Shown: positions 23,040-29,237 of the stretch, piece by piece | Layout: every line of letters begins with the position of its first letter | Numbering within the stretch: the first letter of the stretch is position 1 | Assembly (NCBI RefSeq): GCF_001509485.1 | Contig: NZ_LLZI01000256.1 | Span: forward strand, 1-38,173 | DNA from: Streptomyces sp. NRRL F-4489 | GTDB taxonomy: Bacteria > Actinomycetota > Actinomycetes > Streptomycetales > Streptomycetaceae | Length of the DNA: 38,173 bases | Direction of reading: 5' to 3' | Notes under the pieces: generated by a model | The model's database searches: none | The model's input: the letters and a program-made list of their open reading frames with translations, nothing else | Told to the model about the DNA's origin: nothing | Position numbers and translations under genes: made by a program

Positions 23040-23053
23040 CTTGAAACTTCAAG
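23040..23053. promoter_or_regulatory. Operator-like dyad CTTGAA-AC-TTCAAG
   Basis: Perfect 6-2-6 inverted repeat 90 nt upstream of the DoxX start on the minus strand. It sits in a locally A/T-rich stretch with a plausible -10 (TAATTA on the minus strand, 23020-23015). The form resembles MarR/HxlR-family operators. No such regulator gene is adjacent, so the cognate regulator would be elsewhere. Confidence 0.55.
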
Positions 23054-23117
23054 CCAATCCCCACGATACACCCCGGCCGCCCACCCCAGGGGCGCAGGGA
23101 GGCAGCCTCGGTCGGCC

Positions 23118-23669
23118 CTACCGCCGCCCCCCGAGGACCCGCGCGACCGCACCCAAAGCGACATCCCACGGATACCCGTCCGCCCGCCGCTCCCCGGACC
23201 GATGCGGTACGAACCCGCCGGGCCCGTACAGCACCTCCACACCGGCCTCCCGCAGGGTCGCCAGCGACCGCCCGAACTGCGGATGCCGTACGTAAGCGCT
23301 GTTCACGCACGGCATCGTGACGAGCGGGATCTCCTTGCCGATGCCTTCGGCGACCACTCCGACGATGAAGTGCTCGGTGAGCCCGAGCGCCCAGTGATTC
23401 AGCGTGTTGAACGTGGCCGGGGCCACCAGAATCGCGTCCGCCCTCGGCCACACATCCGGCTCCCCCGGCAGCTTGTACGCGGACCGCACAGGGTGTCCCG
23501 TCGCCTCGGCGAGACCGGCGACCTCCCCGCCAAGCCACCGGGCGGCAGTGGGCGTCAGCCCCACGCACACCTCGTACCCCTCGGCCTGCGCCCGCCGCAC
23601 GACATCAGGAAACTCCCGAACGGGCGGCGCGGCGGACCCGAACACATACAGCACAGGACGACGCGTCAT
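23118..23669 (-). CDS. HFCD-type flavoprotein (phosphopantothenoylcysteine-decarboxylase-like)
   Basis: 183 residues from ATG 23669-23667 (GGTGGAAG upstream). It is a single flavodoxin-like domain: VLYVFGSAAPPVREFPDVVRRAQAEGYEVCVGLTPTAARW at the N-terminus, DAILVAPATFNTLNHWALGLTE (84-101, the FMN-binding counterpart of the PASANT motif), then PLVTMPCVNSAYVRHPQFGRSLATLREAGVEVL. The family includes PPC decarboxylase (CoaC) and peptide Cys-decarboxylases such as EpiD/MrsD, besides UbiX-like prenyltransferases. It is too short to be a CoaBC fusion and no CoA gene is adjacent. Divergent from the XRE regulator, so the two may be co-regulated. True reaction unknown. Confidence 0.86.
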   Translation of the reverse strand: MTRRPVLYVFGSAAPPVREFPDVVRRAQAEGYEVCVGLTPTAARWLGGEVAGLAEATGHPVRSAYKLPGEPDVWPRADAILVAPATFNTLNHWALGLTEHFIVGVVAEGIGKEIPLVTMPCVNSAYVRHPQFGRSLATLREAGVEVLYGPGGFVPHRSGERRADGYPWDVALGAVARVLGGRR

Positions 23670-23706
23670 GCTTCCACCCCACCATGGGCGACCACCCTGA
23701 CGCATA

Positions 23707-23733
23707 CGGCCCCCGCGAGGTGAGCGGGGGCCG
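23707..23733. repeat. 10-bp inverted repeat in the flavoprotein/XRE divergent spacer
   Basis: CGGCCCCCGC (23707-23716) and GCGGGGGCCG (23724-23733) are perfect complements with a 7-nt loop. Terminator-like hairpins are unusual between two divergent 5' ends; it could be an operator or an attenuator for the XRE gene. Confidence 0.6.
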
Positions 23734-23763
23734 TTCGCTGCACGCCTCGGCCGGCCGAGGGTA

Positions 23764-23788
23764 CCGTTCTGGTGTCGAGTCAGAACGG
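23764..23788 (+). promoter_or_regulatory. Dyad overlapping the XRE ribosome site
   Basis: CCGTTCTG (23764-23771) and CAGAACGG (23781-23788) are perfect complements with a 9-nt loop. The right arm ends in the GG of GGAG, the ribosome site of the XRE gene. It could be a DNA operator for autoregulation or a hairpin that masks translation. TACCGT (23762-23767) may be the -10. Confidence 0.55.
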
Positions 23789-23796
23789 AGCCCAGT

Positions 23797-24978
23797 ATGC
23801 CTCCCGTCCCGTCTGAGCACACCGGCGCGCGTGTGGCGCGTCTCCGGCAGATTCACCACCTCACCCAGACTGGGCTGGCCCAGCGCGCCCACCTCTCAAC
23901 TTCCTTGGTCAGCAAGGTCGAACAGGGTAGGGCGCCGGCGTCGCCCGCCTTCATCGGCGCGGTGGCTCGCGCCATGGGCCTGTCCACGACGGACATCACC
24001 GGCCAGCCCTACATCGACGAGTTGCGCGCCGACCAGATCGACACCTTGATCCAGCCGATCCGGGAAGCCCTCGACGTATACGACCTCGGCCCGGAACCAG
24101 AGATCCAGCCGCGCTCGCACATCGCCCTGAACGCGGAAGCCGACCAACTCTGCGCGATGGTCCGGGAGACGAACATCAAGGGCGCTGCCACCGACCTGCC
24201 CGGCCTGATCCACGAGGCGACAACCGCCGCCTACCTCGCTCCGTCGGAGGCCATGTGGCGGACGCTGGCAAGCCTGTACCGCACGGCGTACGACATCGCG
24301 ACCAAGCTGGGCTACGCCGATCTCGCCACGCTCGCTCTCGACCGGCTGGAGTGGGCGGCGACTCGCGCCTCGGACGCGGTGCTGGGAACGCTGCGGCAAT
24401 ACCTGCGGGGGCTGGCCTACCTGCGGTCCGCGCAGTACAGCACGGGTAAGCGTCTGGTCGGTATGGGCCTGCGAACCGTCGAGCAGGCCGAGTCCGGACT
24501 CCTGCGAGACGTGGTAACGGGCCAGTTGCACCTCGGCGCGGCAATCCTCGCCGCCCGGGACCGGCGTGAAGACGATGTCGCAGGGCACCTCGCAGAGGCA
24601 CAACGCATCGCCGACCGCACGGGACCTGTCGAGCAGGCGTTGTGGGTCAGCTTCGGACCGGCGAACGTGGCATTGCACCGGGTGGCGGCGCTGGCCGAAA
24701 TGGATCGATACCCCGAAGCGGTGCGCGCTGCGAGAGGCGTTGACCTGCGCACACTGCCGCCCTCCCGAATCGGGCATCACCACGCGGAGGTCGCCCGGGC
24801 AGAGATGTGGTCCGGCCAGCCCGACGCCGCGTACGCGTCACTGCGCCGGGCCCGGGCCGTGGCGCCCCAGCAAACGCGCTACAGCCCGGTGGTGCGGCAG
24901 ACGATGGAAGACCTGACCTCGCACTACAGGTCGGTGCCGGATTCGTTCGGGAACTTCGCGCGCTGGATCGGCATGTGA
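23797..24978 (+). CDS. XRE-family regulator with TPR-like C-terminus
   Basis: 393 residues; ATG 23797 with GGAG seven nt upstream. The N-terminal HTH (about 11-65) reads RVARLRQIHHLTQTGLAQRAHLSTSLVSKVEQGRAPASPAFIGAVARAMGLSTTDI. The remaining 320 residues are Ala/Leu-rich helical pairs (LASLYRTAYDIATKLGYADLATLALDRLEWAA, LRQYLRGLAYLRSAQYSTGKRLVGMGLRTVEQAES, AAILAARDRREDDVAGHLAEAQRIADRTGP), the TPR-like ligand- or peptide-sensing arm of many Streptomyces XRE proteins. It is flanked by the divergent flavoprotein gene and, downstream, a strong terminator and the DUF6415/peptide/PIMT genes. It may control one or both. Binding sites are not proven. Confidence 0.93.
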   Translation: MPPVPSEHTGARVARLRQIHHLTQTGLAQRAHLSTSLVSKVEQGRAPASPAFIGAVARAMGLSTTDITGQPYIDELRADQIDTLIQPIREALDVYDLGPEPEIQPRSHIALNAEADQLCAMVRETNIKGAATDLPGLIHEATTAAYLAPSEAMWRTLASLYRTAYDIATKLGYADLATLALDRLEWAATRASDAVLGTLRQYLRGLAYLRSAQYSTGKRLVGMGLRTVEQAESGLLRDVVTGQLHLGAAILAARDRREDDVAGHLAEAQRIADRTGPVEQALWVSFGPANVALHRVAALAEMDRYPEAVRAARGVDLRTLPPSRIGHHHAEVARAEMWSGQPDAAYASLRRARAVAPQQTRYSPVVRQTMEDLTSHYRSVPDSFGNFARWIGM

Positions 24979-24996
24979 GATAACGCAGCGCGAAGC

Positions 24997-25038
24997 CAAG
25001 GCCCCGGCTGTCAAAGAGCTTTGATAGTTGGGGCCTTG
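24997..25038 (+). terminator. Two-part hairpin after the XRE gene
   Basis: CAAGGCCCC (24997-25005) pairs with GGGGCCTTG (25030-25038). Inside, TCAAAG (25011-25016) pairs with CTTTGA (25019-25024), giving a long stem with one internal loop. It starts about 20 nt after the XRE stop and separates it from the DUF6415 gene. Confidence 0.75.
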
Positions 25039-25091
25039 CCGCGTTGCCACTCTGGGGGTGTGAGGCAGACCACTTCCATCGAGGGCTGATG

Positions 25092-25508
25092 ATGCAAACG
25101 CACCGACCAGCGGCGACCGCCGACACCCACTACCCGATCGACTCGGAGGCGATCAGCGAGACGATCCGCCAGGCACTCCTCTTCGGCTGCGTCCGGCCGA
25201 GCCGCGACGAACTGGCCGCCACGGACGAGGTGTTGCGCGGCCACATCCCGCTGCTGCTCGCCGAGGCCCGCAAGGCCGCCGGACCCCAGTTGCCACCGGA
25301 CCCGCACCGGCTGAGCCGTATCGAGAAGCACCTGGCCGTCCCCCTGGGTACGGGCATGCTGTCGGCGGACGCCGAGGTACACCAGCGCGCCCGGGACTGC
25401 CAGTGGCTGCTGGCGTACTACACCGCCAGGCGCAACGAGTACCGCCACCACCCCGGACCGGTTCCCCCCGCACCGCCCGGGGCGCCCGCCGCCGGGGCAG
25501 CGTCATGA
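25092..25508 (+). CDS. DUF6415-family protein
   Basis: 138 residues; ATG 25092 with GAGGG six nt upstream (ATG 25089 is too close to it). Pattern: acidic N-terminus with AISETIRQALLFGCVRPSRDELAATDEVLRGHIPLLLAEARKAAG, a turn, then RLSRIEKHLAVPLGTGM..DAEVHQRARDCQWLLAYYTARRNEY. The LRGHI....EA helix and the later R.......G.......A..LA.....Y helix are the DUF6415 landmarks as I recall them; database annotations call members natural-product biosynthesis proteins without known activity. All-helical and soluble. It opens a compact run of four genes (25092-27097), the second starting in its stop codon, so they are probably one operon. Confidence 0.7.
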   Translation: MQTHRPAATADTHYPIDSEAISETIRQALLFGCVRPSRDELAATDEVLRGHIPLLLAEARKAAGPQLPPDPHRLSRIEKHLAVPLGTGMLSADAEVHQRARDCQWLLAYYTARRNEYRHHPGPVPPAPPGAPAAGAAS

Positions 25509-25729
25509 CGTACCGGCGGAGCGCCGCCACTACCGCAGGCGGCGCCACGGCGGGGACCGTGGGCGAGGACCTGCTGACCGTTCACGAACTCATCGGCACC
25601 GGCACGGACCAGCGAACGAAATGCGGACGCGGCGGCCCCGATGACCCGGTGGTCGAGTGGCTGCGCGCGGTCAACTGCCCTGCCTGCCAACCTTCTTGCC
25701 ATGGCGACCAGGGGCTAACAAACCACTGA
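25505..25729 (+). CDS. Small Cys-containing hypothetical protein
   Basis: 74 residues. ATG 25505 overlaps the DUF6415 stop (ATGA, 25505-25508), so translation is coupled. After a Thr/Ala/Gly-rich start it reads LTVHELIGTGTDQRTKCGRGGPDDPVVEWLRAVNCPACQPSC. His, four Cys (KCGRG, NCPAC, PSC) suggest a small zinc-binding knuckle. I do not recognise a family. Position between DUF6415 and the peptide gene makes it part of the same unit. It might be a regulator or carrier of the peptide pathway, but nothing shows this. Confidence 0.7.
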   Translation: MTYRRSAATTAGGATAGTVGEDLLTVHELIGTGTDQRTKCGRGGPDDPVVEWLRAVNCPACQPSCHGDQGLTNH

Positions 25730-25812
25730 CCGCACCCCAGCGGGCCCAGCGCCCGCAGCGCCCCCACCGGGCGACACACCACACTTCCCGACAATCCGGA
25801 GGCAGCACCACC

Positions 25813-25932
25813 ATGCGACGTTCACTTTCGGCAGCGGACGGCGGCAAGCACGCGGGCCAACCCTCGGACAAGCCCTGGACTCCGCCACCGACCCCGCCCT
25901 CACCCGATGGCGACCGCCCCAAGGCGGCATGA
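25813..25932 (+). CDS. 39-residue Pro/Asp-rich peptide, candidate RiPP precursor
   Basis: ATG 25813 follows GGAGG (25798-25802) at 10 nt; stop TGA 25930-25932 is 4 nt before the PIMT start. It opens MRRSLSAADGGKHAGQPSD and ends with a Pro-rich segment (PWTPPPTPPSP) and DGDRPKAA. There are two Asp-Gly pairs (Asp9-Gly10, Asp32-Gly33), the residue pair most prone to succinimide (aspartimide) formation and the usual target of PIMT-type O-methyltransferases. No Cys, so not a lanthipeptide; no signal peptide. Small size, position directly before a RiPP-type PIMT and its own good ribosome site suggest a substrate peptide. It could instead be a small protein of unrelated function. Confidence 0.6.
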   Translation: MRRSLSAADGGKHAGQPSDKPWTPPPTPPSPDGDRPKAA

Positions 25933-25936
25933 ACCC

Positions 25937-27097
25937 ATGACCCACCCCCTCCAGGGGCACACCGCGCTCGTTCAACTGCTGGACGAGCGCGGCCTGTTGA
26001 GCCCCGCATGGCGCGCCGTATGGGAACGCACCCCCCGGGAGCCCTACCTCCCCGATCGCGTCTGGCGCCAGGACACCGATCGATGCCGGCCCGTCACCGA
26101 GCCCACGGAACGCGCGTCCCTGGTGTACGCCGACGAACCGGTGGTGATCCAGGTGGACGACGGCGCCGAGGACGGCCCTGGCGTCGCCACCTCCTCCAAC
26201 TCCCAGCCCTCCATGGTCGCGCGCATGCTCCACCTGCTCGACGTACGCGACGGCCAGCAGGTGCTGGAGATCGGCACCGCGACCGGGTACGTCGCCGCGC
26301 TGCTGTCCGCCCGGATCGGCGACCAGCACGTCACCAGCGTGGAGATCGACCCGTCGCTGTCCGCCCGGGCCGAGGCGAACCTGGCCGCCGCCGGCTACCG
26401 GCCACGGCTCGTGATCGCCGACGGCGAGACCGGGTGGCCGTCCGGCGCCCCGTACCACCGCATCCTCGCCACCTGCGCGCTACGCCATATTCCGCCCGCC
26501 CTGATCAAGCAGCTGCACCCCGGGGGAGTCCTGGTGGCGCCCCGGATCGGCGACATCTGGTGCGGTTCCCTGGTCCGGCTCGTCGCGGCCGGGGACGGCA
26601 CCGCCTCCGGCCGGTTTGCCGGGCCGGCCACCTACATGCCGATGCGCTCCCACCGCGCCCCGAACGCCGCCGCCCCGGACACCTCACGCCCCCGCTCCCG
26701 GCGCACCACTGTCCCGCCGCGAGCGATGCTGACGCCCGGCTTCGCCCTGTACGCGAGCGCACGCCTGCCGGGCGTCACCCTGATCGAAGGCCGCCACGAC
26801 GCGTCCCTACGGGTCTGGGTCAGCGACGGCGAAGGCTCAGGCGCCATCGCGGACGCCGACGCCACCGTGACAGCATTCGGCGACCGCGACCTATGGGAAG
26901 AGCTCGAAACCGCCTGGCGGGAATGGTCCGGCGACTTGCAACGCCCCGCCGCCGAACACTTCGGCCTCACCGCGTCCGCCAACATTGACGGCAACGGCAA
27001 CGGCAATGGCAATGGCAATGGCGACGGCAACGGTGAATACGTCTGGCTGCACGACCCTCGCCGGCCGGTGCGCCCTCTCGCCCCGGACGAGGACTGA
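25937..27097 (+). CDS. PIMT-like O-methyltransferase, long (RiPP-associated) form
   Basis: 386 residues; ATG 25937, with AAGGCGG nine nt upstream. Residues 1-220 are a protein-L-isoaspartate O-methyltransferase-like domain: NSQPSMVARMLHLLDVRDGQQVLEIGTATGYVAALLS (SQP motif and SAM loop 111-118), VTSVEIDPSLSARAEANLAAAGY, ADGETGWPSGAPYHRILATCALRHIP, LHPGGVLVAPR. Canonical repair PIMTs end near 210-230. This one has about 165 extra residues, as in the PIMT homologues of graspetide, FxLD-lanthipeptide and imiditide clusters that methylate Asp to form aspartimide. The C-terminus contains a (Gly-Asn) run from a hexanucleotide repeat. No ATP-grasp or LanM/LanBC gene lies nearby. The likeliest substrate is the 39-residue peptide 4 nt upstream (inference). 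Confidence 0.88.
   Translation: MTHPLQGHTALVQLLDERGLLSPAWRAVWERTPREPYLPDRVWRQDTDRCRPVTEPTERASLVYADEPVVIQVDDGAEDGPGVATSSNSQPSMVARMLHLLDVRDGQQVLEIGTATGYVAALLSARIGDQHVTSVEIDPSLSARAEANLAAAGYRPRLVIADGETGWPSGAPYHRILATCALRHIPPALIKQLHPGGVLVAPRIGDIWCGSLVRLVAAGDGTASGRFAGPATYMPMRSHRAPNAAAPDTSRPRSRRTTVPPRAMLTPGFALYASARLPGVTLIEGRHDASLRVWVSDGEGSGAIADADATVTAFGDRDLWEELETAWREWSGDLQRPAAEHFGLTASANIDGNGNGNGNGNGDGNGEYVWLHDPRRPVRPLAPDED
26990..27031 (+). repeat. Hexanucleotide repeat (GGCAAY)7 coding for Gly-Asn/Asp
   Basis: Seven in-frame hexamers near the end of the PIMT gene: GGCAAC twice, GGCAAT three times, GGCGAC, GGCAAC. They encode (GN)5-GD-GN. Length changes by whole units would not shift the frame. Confidence 0.9.
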
Positions 27098-27202
27098 CCT
27101 GCAGCACCGCCAAGATCATTTGGGAGGGATTTGGGAGGTGACCGTGCGGATTCGCCCTGCGCGTAGGACTGGAGAGGCCGGGGCCAGGGCTGAAGAAAGA
27201 CG

Positions 27203-27240
27203 AAGGCCCAGGTCCCCGCAAGGGGGCTGACCTGGACCTT
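27203..27240. terminator. Bidirectional terminator between PIMT and tRNA-Val
   Basis: AAGGCCCAGGTC (27203-27214) and GACCTGGACCTT (27229-27240) form a 12-position stem with one mismatch. A T-rich run (TTCTTCGTTC) follows on the plus strand. It can serve the PIMT unit from the left and the tRNA from the right. 27098-27202 holds nothing else I can support; two TTTGGGAGG words at 27119-27137 look like ribosome sites but lead only to a 30-residue Arg-rich frame. Confidence 0.75.
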
Positions 27241-27263
27241 TTCTTCGTTCGCGCTGATCGCGC

Positions 27264-27338
27264 TGGTGGGCACAGACGGATTTGAACCGCCGACATCTGC
27301 TTTGTAAGAGCAGCGCTCTACCGCTGAGCTATGCGCCC
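27264..27338 (-). tRNA. tRNA-Val (anticodon UAC)
   Basis: The minus strand folds into a full cloverleaf. The acceptor stem is GGGCGCA/TGTGCCC with one G-U pair. The D stem GCTC/GAGC has loop AGCGGTA. The anticodon stem CTGCT/AGCAG has loop CTTACAA, giving anticodon TAC, which reads GUA valine. The variable loop has 5 nt, and the T stem GGCGG/CCGTC has loop TTCAAAT. The 3' CCA is encoded (27264-27266). Confidence 0.93.
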
Positions 27339-27351
27339 TGGTCGAGCCGAC

Positions 27352-27382
27352 AGACTACCTTGCTCTGGGGCCAGGACTGCAA
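27352..27382 (-). promoter_or_regulatory. Promoter of the tRNA-Val gene
   Basis: On the minus strand TTGCAG (27382-27377) and TAGTCT (27357-27352) are 19 nt apart and end 13 nt before the mature tRNA 5' end. This is a typical strong stable-RNA promoter, slightly long in spacing. Confidence 0.55.
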
Positions 27383-27522
27383 ACCTGTGACCGAGGGGCG
27401 GACGGGGGCGCGCGGGAGGGCGGGCCGGAGTAGGCGGGGCGTGAACTTACCGGTCGGGATGTTCGTTTGGGTGGGTGGGAGAATGTCAGCCTGCCCTGGG
27501 GCGATCCGATCGGGAGAGGGAT

Positions 27523-28914
27523 GTGACGGCGACATACACGCAGCCGCAGCCGCGGCCGTCCGGGCGGCGGATCCGCCGTCGCGTCCAAGGGGTCCGCCGG
27601 GCGGCCGGCGAGGTGCTGGGCCTGGCCCTGCTGCCGTTGCCGCTGCTGGCGGCGGTGGCGCCGATGGCGTTCACCGGGGGCGGGACCCGCCGCTGGTTCG
27701 GCGGGCGCGCGGAGAGTCAGCGGGCCGAGGCGCAGGCCGCCAAGGACGCCGCCGCGGCCGCCTTCTACGACCTGGACACCGCCCACCGGGACCTGCGGAT
27801 CTCGGTGGAGACGATCACCGCCGTCGACGATTCCGCGCCCGCCCGGCAGGCCGCGGTGGAGTACGAGAGCTTCGGGCAGCGGATCGACCAGGTCAGCCAG
27901 GGGTACATCACCGCCGTCGACTCGCACGACCTCGATCGGGACGATATCGACGGCGCCGCGCTGGCGCGGGCGCGGGCCGATCTGGTCCGGGCCCGGGAGG
28001 AGCTGGAGCGCGTCCGCGGGGAGCTGGACTGGTTCGCGCAGAGCCTGGCGCCGCTGCTGCAGAACGCCGAGACCCAGCTGGCCCGAGTCGCCCCGGCCGT
28101 GGAGCGGGCCCGGCAGACGCTGCTGGCGGCGAGCAACGCGCTGGACGCCGTCCGGGCGGGCGGCCTGCGCGCCGATGACCTCGCGGCCCGGCTCGCGGCG
28201 CTCGGCCCGGAGCTGACCAAGCTCAACGAAGGGGCCGGGCAGCACGGCGTACCGGAGACCATCCGGCGGGCGGAGGAGGTGCAGCGGCGGGCCGGCGCGA
28301 TCCGGTCGGAGGCGGAGCGGCTGCCGGAGACCGCGGCGGAGATCGACAAGCGGCTGGTGTCGCTGCGGACGCGGGCGGAGGCGATCACCACGCGGGCGGA
28401 GCAGGTCGCGCCGGTCCTCAGCGAGCTGCGGCGGCGGTACAGCGCGGCCTGCTGGCAGGACCTCCAGCACGTTCCGGAGCGGGCGGAGCAGGCGGTGGAG
28501 CAGGCTCGCGGGGCGCTCCAGGAGGCGGAGCAGGCGCGGGCCGAGCAGCGCTGGGCGGACGCCACCGCCAAGCTGGCGACCGTACGGGCGCTGCTGAACA
28601 CGACCGATGAGGCGGTGTCGGCGGCCGGTGACCGGCTGCGCCGGCTGGACGCGGTGGCGGCGGACCGCCAGCAGGAGATCGAGCGCACCCGCTTCGCCAT
28701 CCGGGACGCCCAGCGGCTGGCGATGGCCGGCCGCAGCACGCCCGACCCCCGGCACGCCGGGCCGCTGGACGGGGCGGTGGCGCGGCTGGACCGCGCGGTC
28801 GCCGGGCTGGAGGGGCGGCACCCGGACTGGTGGCACTTCCTGACCGAGACGGAAGCGGTCCGGGAGACCGCGGCCCGGGTCGTCCAGGAAATCCGCGATG
28901 AGCGCGGCAGGTAG
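27523..28914 (+). CDS. Coiled-coil protein with one N-terminal membrane segment
   Basis: 463 residues; GTG 27523 directly after GGGAGAGGG. An Arg-rich N-terminus (GRRIRRRVQGVRRAAG) precedes one hydrophobic segment (VLGLALLPLPLLAAVAPMAF, about residues 33-52). The rest is almost all helix with heptad-like Ala/Leu/Arg/Glu pattern: ARADLVRAREELERVRGELDWF, LARVAPAVERARQTLLAASNALDAV, RAEEVQRRAGAIRSEAERLPETAAEIDKRL, AEQAVEQARGALQEAEQARAEQRW. Similar coiled-coil tails occur in TPM (YgcG)-domain proteins of Streptomyces, but no TPM domain is present here. It could be a membrane-tethered scaffold for cell-envelope or division proteins; function unknown. Ends before a 320-nt spacer. Confidence 0.82.
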   Translation: MTATYTQPQPRPSGRRIRRRVQGVRRAAGEVLGLALLPLPLLAAVAPMAFTGGGTRRWFGGRAESQRAEAQAAKDAAAAAFYDLDTAHRDLRISVETITAVDDSAPARQAAVEYESFGQRIDQVSQGYITAVDSHDLDRDDIDGAALARARADLVRAREELERVRGELDWFAQSLAPLLQNAETQLARVAPAVERARQTLLAASNALDAVRAGGLRADDLAARLAALGPELTKLNEGAGQHGVPETIRRAEEVQRRAGAIRSEAERLPETAAEIDKRLVSLRTRAEAITTRAEQVAPVLSELRRRYSAACWQDLQHVPERAEQAVEQARGALQEAEQARAEQRWADATAKLATVRALLNTTDEAVSAAGDRLRRLDAVAADRQQEIERTRFAIRDAQRLAMAGRSTPDPRHAGPLDGAVARLDRAVAGLEGRHPDWWHFLTETEAVRETAARVVQEIRDERGR

Positions 28915-29237
28915 GAGAGCACCACAGGCGCGGTAGGGAGGGGACCGGGGCGGGCGGCGCTGAGAGCCGAGGTACTGGGGCGAGGAGGCGCTGAGCCGGC
29001 CCGGGCCCGTGGCGGGCGGGCGGACGCGGAGGGCTCAGTCCCGGCCGCGGTGGCCGGCGTCGAGGCCCCAGCGGGCAGTGAACGCCGAGGGCCCAACGGG
29101 CAGTGGACGCCGCAAGGCCCCCGTGCCCGCGCCCTCCGGCGCCTCCGTGCGCGATGGCAGGAAGGCGCGTGCTGTCGGATGCTGGAGTCTGGAGTGAGTA
29201 CGGCCCAGGCGGCCCATCTGCGCGAAGGAGGCCGAAC
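28915..29237. other. GC-rich spacer with a near-perfect direct repeat
   Basis: 323 nt with no gene recognised. It contains two copies of a 23-24-bp word with CGGGCAGTG(A/G)ACGCCG at 29064-29087 and 29090-29112. Promoter of the DUF4383 gene is not evident. Confidence 0.45.

Noticed and set aside
25092..25729. Toxin-antitoxin pair made of the coupled DUF6415 and Cys-containing genes
   Set aside because: The first protein matches DUF6415 landmarks and the second has no toxin or antitoxin features; the overlap alone is not evidence.
25813..27097. Lanthipeptide or graspetide cluster
   Set aside because: The peptide has no Cys, and no LanM/LanB/LanC or ATP-grasp gene is present within the window.
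27138..27230. 30-codon GTG frame after GGGAGG between the PIMT gene and tRNA-Val
   Set aside because: Arg-rich, runs into the terminator stem, ribosome site abuts the GTG; no sign of a conserved product.
27264..27338. Attachment-site duplication of the tRNA 3' end
   Set aside because: I found no second copy of the tRNA 3' sequence and no integrase in the window.
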